Origin: Utricularia gibba
Taxonomy: Eukaryota; Streptophyta; Magnoliopsida; Lamiales; Lentibulariaceae
Length of the DNA stretch: 64,000 nt
Assembly: GCA_002189035.1 (NCBI GenBank)
Contig: CM007989.1
Location: 6,367,501 to 6,431,500, forward strand
Direction: 5' to 3'
Of this stretch, positions 61,674-64,000 are shown one piece after another. The translations under genes were made by a program, and so were the position numbers. Position 1 is the first letter of the stretch; each line of letters starts with the position of its first letter. A model generated the notes under the pieces. That model was not told the origin of the DNA, did no database searches, and saw only the letters and a program-made list of their open reading frames with translations.

Positions 61674-63129
61674 TCAAAGGTTGTCAACGTTGCAAAATTT
61701 TCCATCAATTCTATTCTGGACAGCTTTGATGGCTGCAACTCTAGCAGCAGTAGCTGCTTTGTTTGCTGCCACAACTGCCTTGCTAACTTGGTCGTCTACA
61801 CGGGGAAGATGAATGGCATTTTCTGATGTTGCTCTTGCAGCCTAAACGGTAAGATGAACTTGAGTCATTGGATAATCTCAAGTGCACGAGGGATTATTAT
61901 AAAGGGTCATTGGGATGCTGGATTGTTACCTGAACGGCAGAGAAAACAGGTTCCGACAGTGCAGGATGTGGCACCTTGAGATCACCGGAATCCCATTCAC
62001 CGCATCTTGTGTCACCAGATCGGAAAGTGTACATACCATAGCCTTGTTTACGGCCTTCATGCCATGAACCTTCATAATAATGACCATTTGCGAAATGGTA
62101 GACTCCGAACCCATGCATTTTGTCTTCAAAATATTCCCCAGCATATCTATCTCCATTTCTGCATAACGATCAATCGATAAATCCAACAGAAAACCACATC
62201 AATCTGTCAAGTTTCAAATAGCTAGTATCAAACCTGAAATGGTAGCAACCAAGGCCATGTTTTACCCCAAACTTGAACTCCCCAATATAGCAGCTTCCAT
62301 CGGCACAAGTTTGAACTCCAATACCATGACTTTGCCCATTAAACCATTCTCCAGCATAAGTATCACCAGTGTAGAACTTAAAGATGCCATATCCGTGTCT
62401 CAATCCTTCCCTATACTGCCCTCTATATCGGCTTCCCTTAGTCCAACTCTCAATCCCAAAACCATCATACTTCCCATCAATCCAATCCCCTTCATATCTA
62501 CCACTGGCGAAGTAATTGTACACACCACTGCCACCAGCTCTCCCTTTGTGGAACTCACCTTCATAAAAATCACCATTGCCGTGCAGCTGCACTCCTTCAC
62601 GGACAATCTTGTGACTATTCTTCTTTACTTTCTTTCTGTCAATTTCATAGGGACCGACTTCTCCGATGTACCATTGAACAGAATCCGAGTGACCTCTAGA
62701 AAAAAGAAAAGGAGCCCTAAACCTGAATCTCTGAGCACACTCATCGCACAGCTGCTTGCAGACGTGAACTCCCCTGGTTGCTAGAGCTTTGTTTTTCGCA
62801 ACAATACAAAGCAACACCGCGACGAAAATTAAAGCTAAAAGTAAGGTCTCAGACGTAGGTATGCTATTTCTATTAAAAAAGGAAACTAAAGTGTATACAC
62901 AAAGCACAATTAGGGCAAGAACCGACGCCAAGCGCGTCGATGAACGCCGCAGAGACGGAGGCGCCGGTTTATCGTGAGGCTTCTGCTCCTCCACATCCGA
63001 AGTCTCCCGATCAGCATCAATCTCACTCACAGAAGACAAACTGTGAATTGACGACCGTATCGTCGGAGATGAACGGAGGAGCGAAGAGTTCGTTCTCGTT
63101 AGCCTCCCCTGGCTCTTTTGTGACTCCAT
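61674..63129 (-). CDS. MORN-repeat membrane protein
   Basis: Three exons (minus order): 63129-62234, 62158-61930, 61841-61674; 1293 nt, 430 residues. A Ser-rich cytosolic N-terminus (MESQKSQGRLTRTNSSLLRS) is followed by two hydrophobic helices (ASVLALIVLCVYTLVSFF and TLLLALIFVAVLLCIVA). Then come about eight MORN units, e.g. GNGDFYEGEFHKG, SGRYEGDWIDGKYDGFG, GDTYAGEWFNGQSHGIG, NGDRYAGEYFEDKMHGFG. The end is a short Ala-rich helix (SKAVVAANKAATAARVAAIK). MORN repeats often bind membranes or phospholipids. Similar plant proteins have been labelled as PIP5K-like or SET7/9-like from the repeats alone, but no kinase or SET domain is present here. Exact function unknown. Confidence 0.9.
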
Positions 63130-63257
63130 TTTGGATCTTTCCGCCAGTTATCGCTGGGCCAAAGCCCTGTACGGAAGGACTATCATGAATTGTCCGGCAC
63201 GGCGGCGCAGTGGAGGTTTTCAAACAGCAGACTGCAGAGGGGGCGATGTTGTCGCGT

Positions 63258-63300
<43 letters not shown>

Positions 63301-63785
63301 AGGAGCGGTTTTTTCTGAGCTAAATTACAGATTAGGACCAAGTTTTGGTGTGGGTTGTGGGGAATACTGATTCATATGTTGGACGGAAAGCGCGATGACG
63401 TGAACCCAAATCTCAGGGCATTTTTGACCGTCGATGGTCGATCACGTACGCTTCATGACAGCCGTTGGATGGATGTGTTCGAGAGTTCTAGGCGTTGACC
63501 GTCTTCTAGGATATGGACCAGCTGCACCCCACAATTCATGTGGTGATGTTTTGGATATTGGGCTGTTGGGCCCAAAAGCAGTTAGACTAATGGGCTTGTG
63601 GCCCAGCCCAATTGTATAACGGAAATCGTTTGGGAGCGCCAGAAAGAACTTCAAAATTATTTCCAGTTCTCGGGCAAGGGCACCAGTTGCAAAGCTCGTC
63701 AATGGCGGTAGTATCTGCTTCTGCTTGACCTCCTATGGTTTACTAATTTTTCGTGTAGCCCTAGAAATGCTCAAGCTTATTCCCG
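63130..63785. promoter_or_regulatory. Head-to-head intergenic region, possible bidirectional promoter
   Basis: 656 bp separate the divergent start codons of the MORN gene and the gene at the right edge. It contains a GA microsatellite on the MORN side. No specific element was proven. Confidence 0.4.
63260..63302. repeat. (GA)n microsatellite upstream of the MORN gene
   Basis: A GA run of about 43 bases, with one AA and one GG interruption near the end, about 130 bp upstream of the MORN start codon. Confidence 0.9.
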
Positions 63786-64000
63786 ATGGAGCGGCAGTTT
63801 GACGTCCCGGAGGCACCGGCGGAAGCACGGTTCTTCAAGCCTAATCAGAGTCGCCCAGTCAACATTAACCCTGATTCCATTAATCTTAGCCGCACATTCA
63901 ACAGCTCTATTACTTGCACCTCCAGCACCTCATCGTCGTCCTCGTCTCCTCCTGACTTGGTCAGGCATGTTCAGGCTGCCTTCAAACGACACCGTCCTGT
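63786..64000 (+). CDS. 5' end of a gene running off the window
   Basis: An ATG opens a frame that stays open to the window end (71 codons): MERQFDVPEAPAEARFFKP, then a Ser-rich run, then PPDLVRHVQAAFKRHRP. The segment DLVRHVQAAFKRHRP reminds me of the N-terminus of plant MPS1/TTK-like kinases, but this rests on memory of a short motif and no kinase domain lies in the window. The Ser/Thr-rich, charged composition fits a disordered N-terminus. Confidence 0.6.
   Translation, partial: MERQFDVPEAPAEARFFKPNQSRPVNINPDSINLSRTFNSSITCTSSTSSSSSSPPDLVRHVQAAFKRHRP

Overview
This 64 kb window is nuclear DNA of a flowering plant. It is AT-rich between genes. Its genes have many short exons with GT-AG introns and code for plant-specific families (TOL, SKP2A, TCHQD, ASHH2, an IDM1-like protein, FPP). 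It also holds decayed copia, hAT and Harbinger transposons. I cannot name the species.

Layout. 1-8.5 kb is gene-poor, with a galactokinase exon fragment (4.6-4.8 kb) and a copia pol relic (6.1-6.6 kb). A TOM1-like (TOL) gene lies at 8.5-10.9 kb (-). From 13.76 to 23.22 kb is one decayed Ty1-copia element with recognisable LTRs. A Harbinger transposase relic lies inside it. So does a 2.87 kb hAT element with a perfect 8-bp target duplication. The next genes are SKP2A-like (24.2-25.7, +), a small predicted plastid membrane protein with a duplicated exon (25.9-27.4, -), an EHD3-like PHD protein (28.4-30.6, -), a TCHQD-class GST (32.5-33.3, +) and the H3K36 methyltransferase ASHH2 (33.7-41.7, -, 16 coding exons). 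A 610-bp non-autonomous hAT relative sits at 43.2-43.8 kb. A damaged FPP coiled-coil gene follows (45.0-46.8, +), then a universal-stress-domain gene (47.6-48.4, -). A 3.1 kb C-rich minisatellite (49.6-52.7 kb) lies between two 0.29 kb direct repeats. The last genes are an AT-hook/PHD/GNAT chromatin protein (54.7-58.3, -), a MORN-repeat membrane protein (61.7-63.1, -) and the 5' end of another gene at the right edge (+).

I joined exons by hand and checked frame sums. ASHH2 (5151 nt), the IDM1-like gene (2811), the MORN gene (1293), the GST (804), the stress protein (606) and, with one splice choice, the PHD gene (1494) all sum to multiples of three. TOL, SKP2A and FPP are each exactly one base short, with a visible frame step inside an exon. 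Three genes (ASHH2, IDM1-like, EHD3-like) are chromatin regulators. The neighbours are not an operon, and I infer no shared pathway. The most unusual items are the hAT pair with intact target duplications, the minisatellite framed by repeats that keep an open reading frame, the tandem exon duplication, and the recurrent one-base frame breaks.
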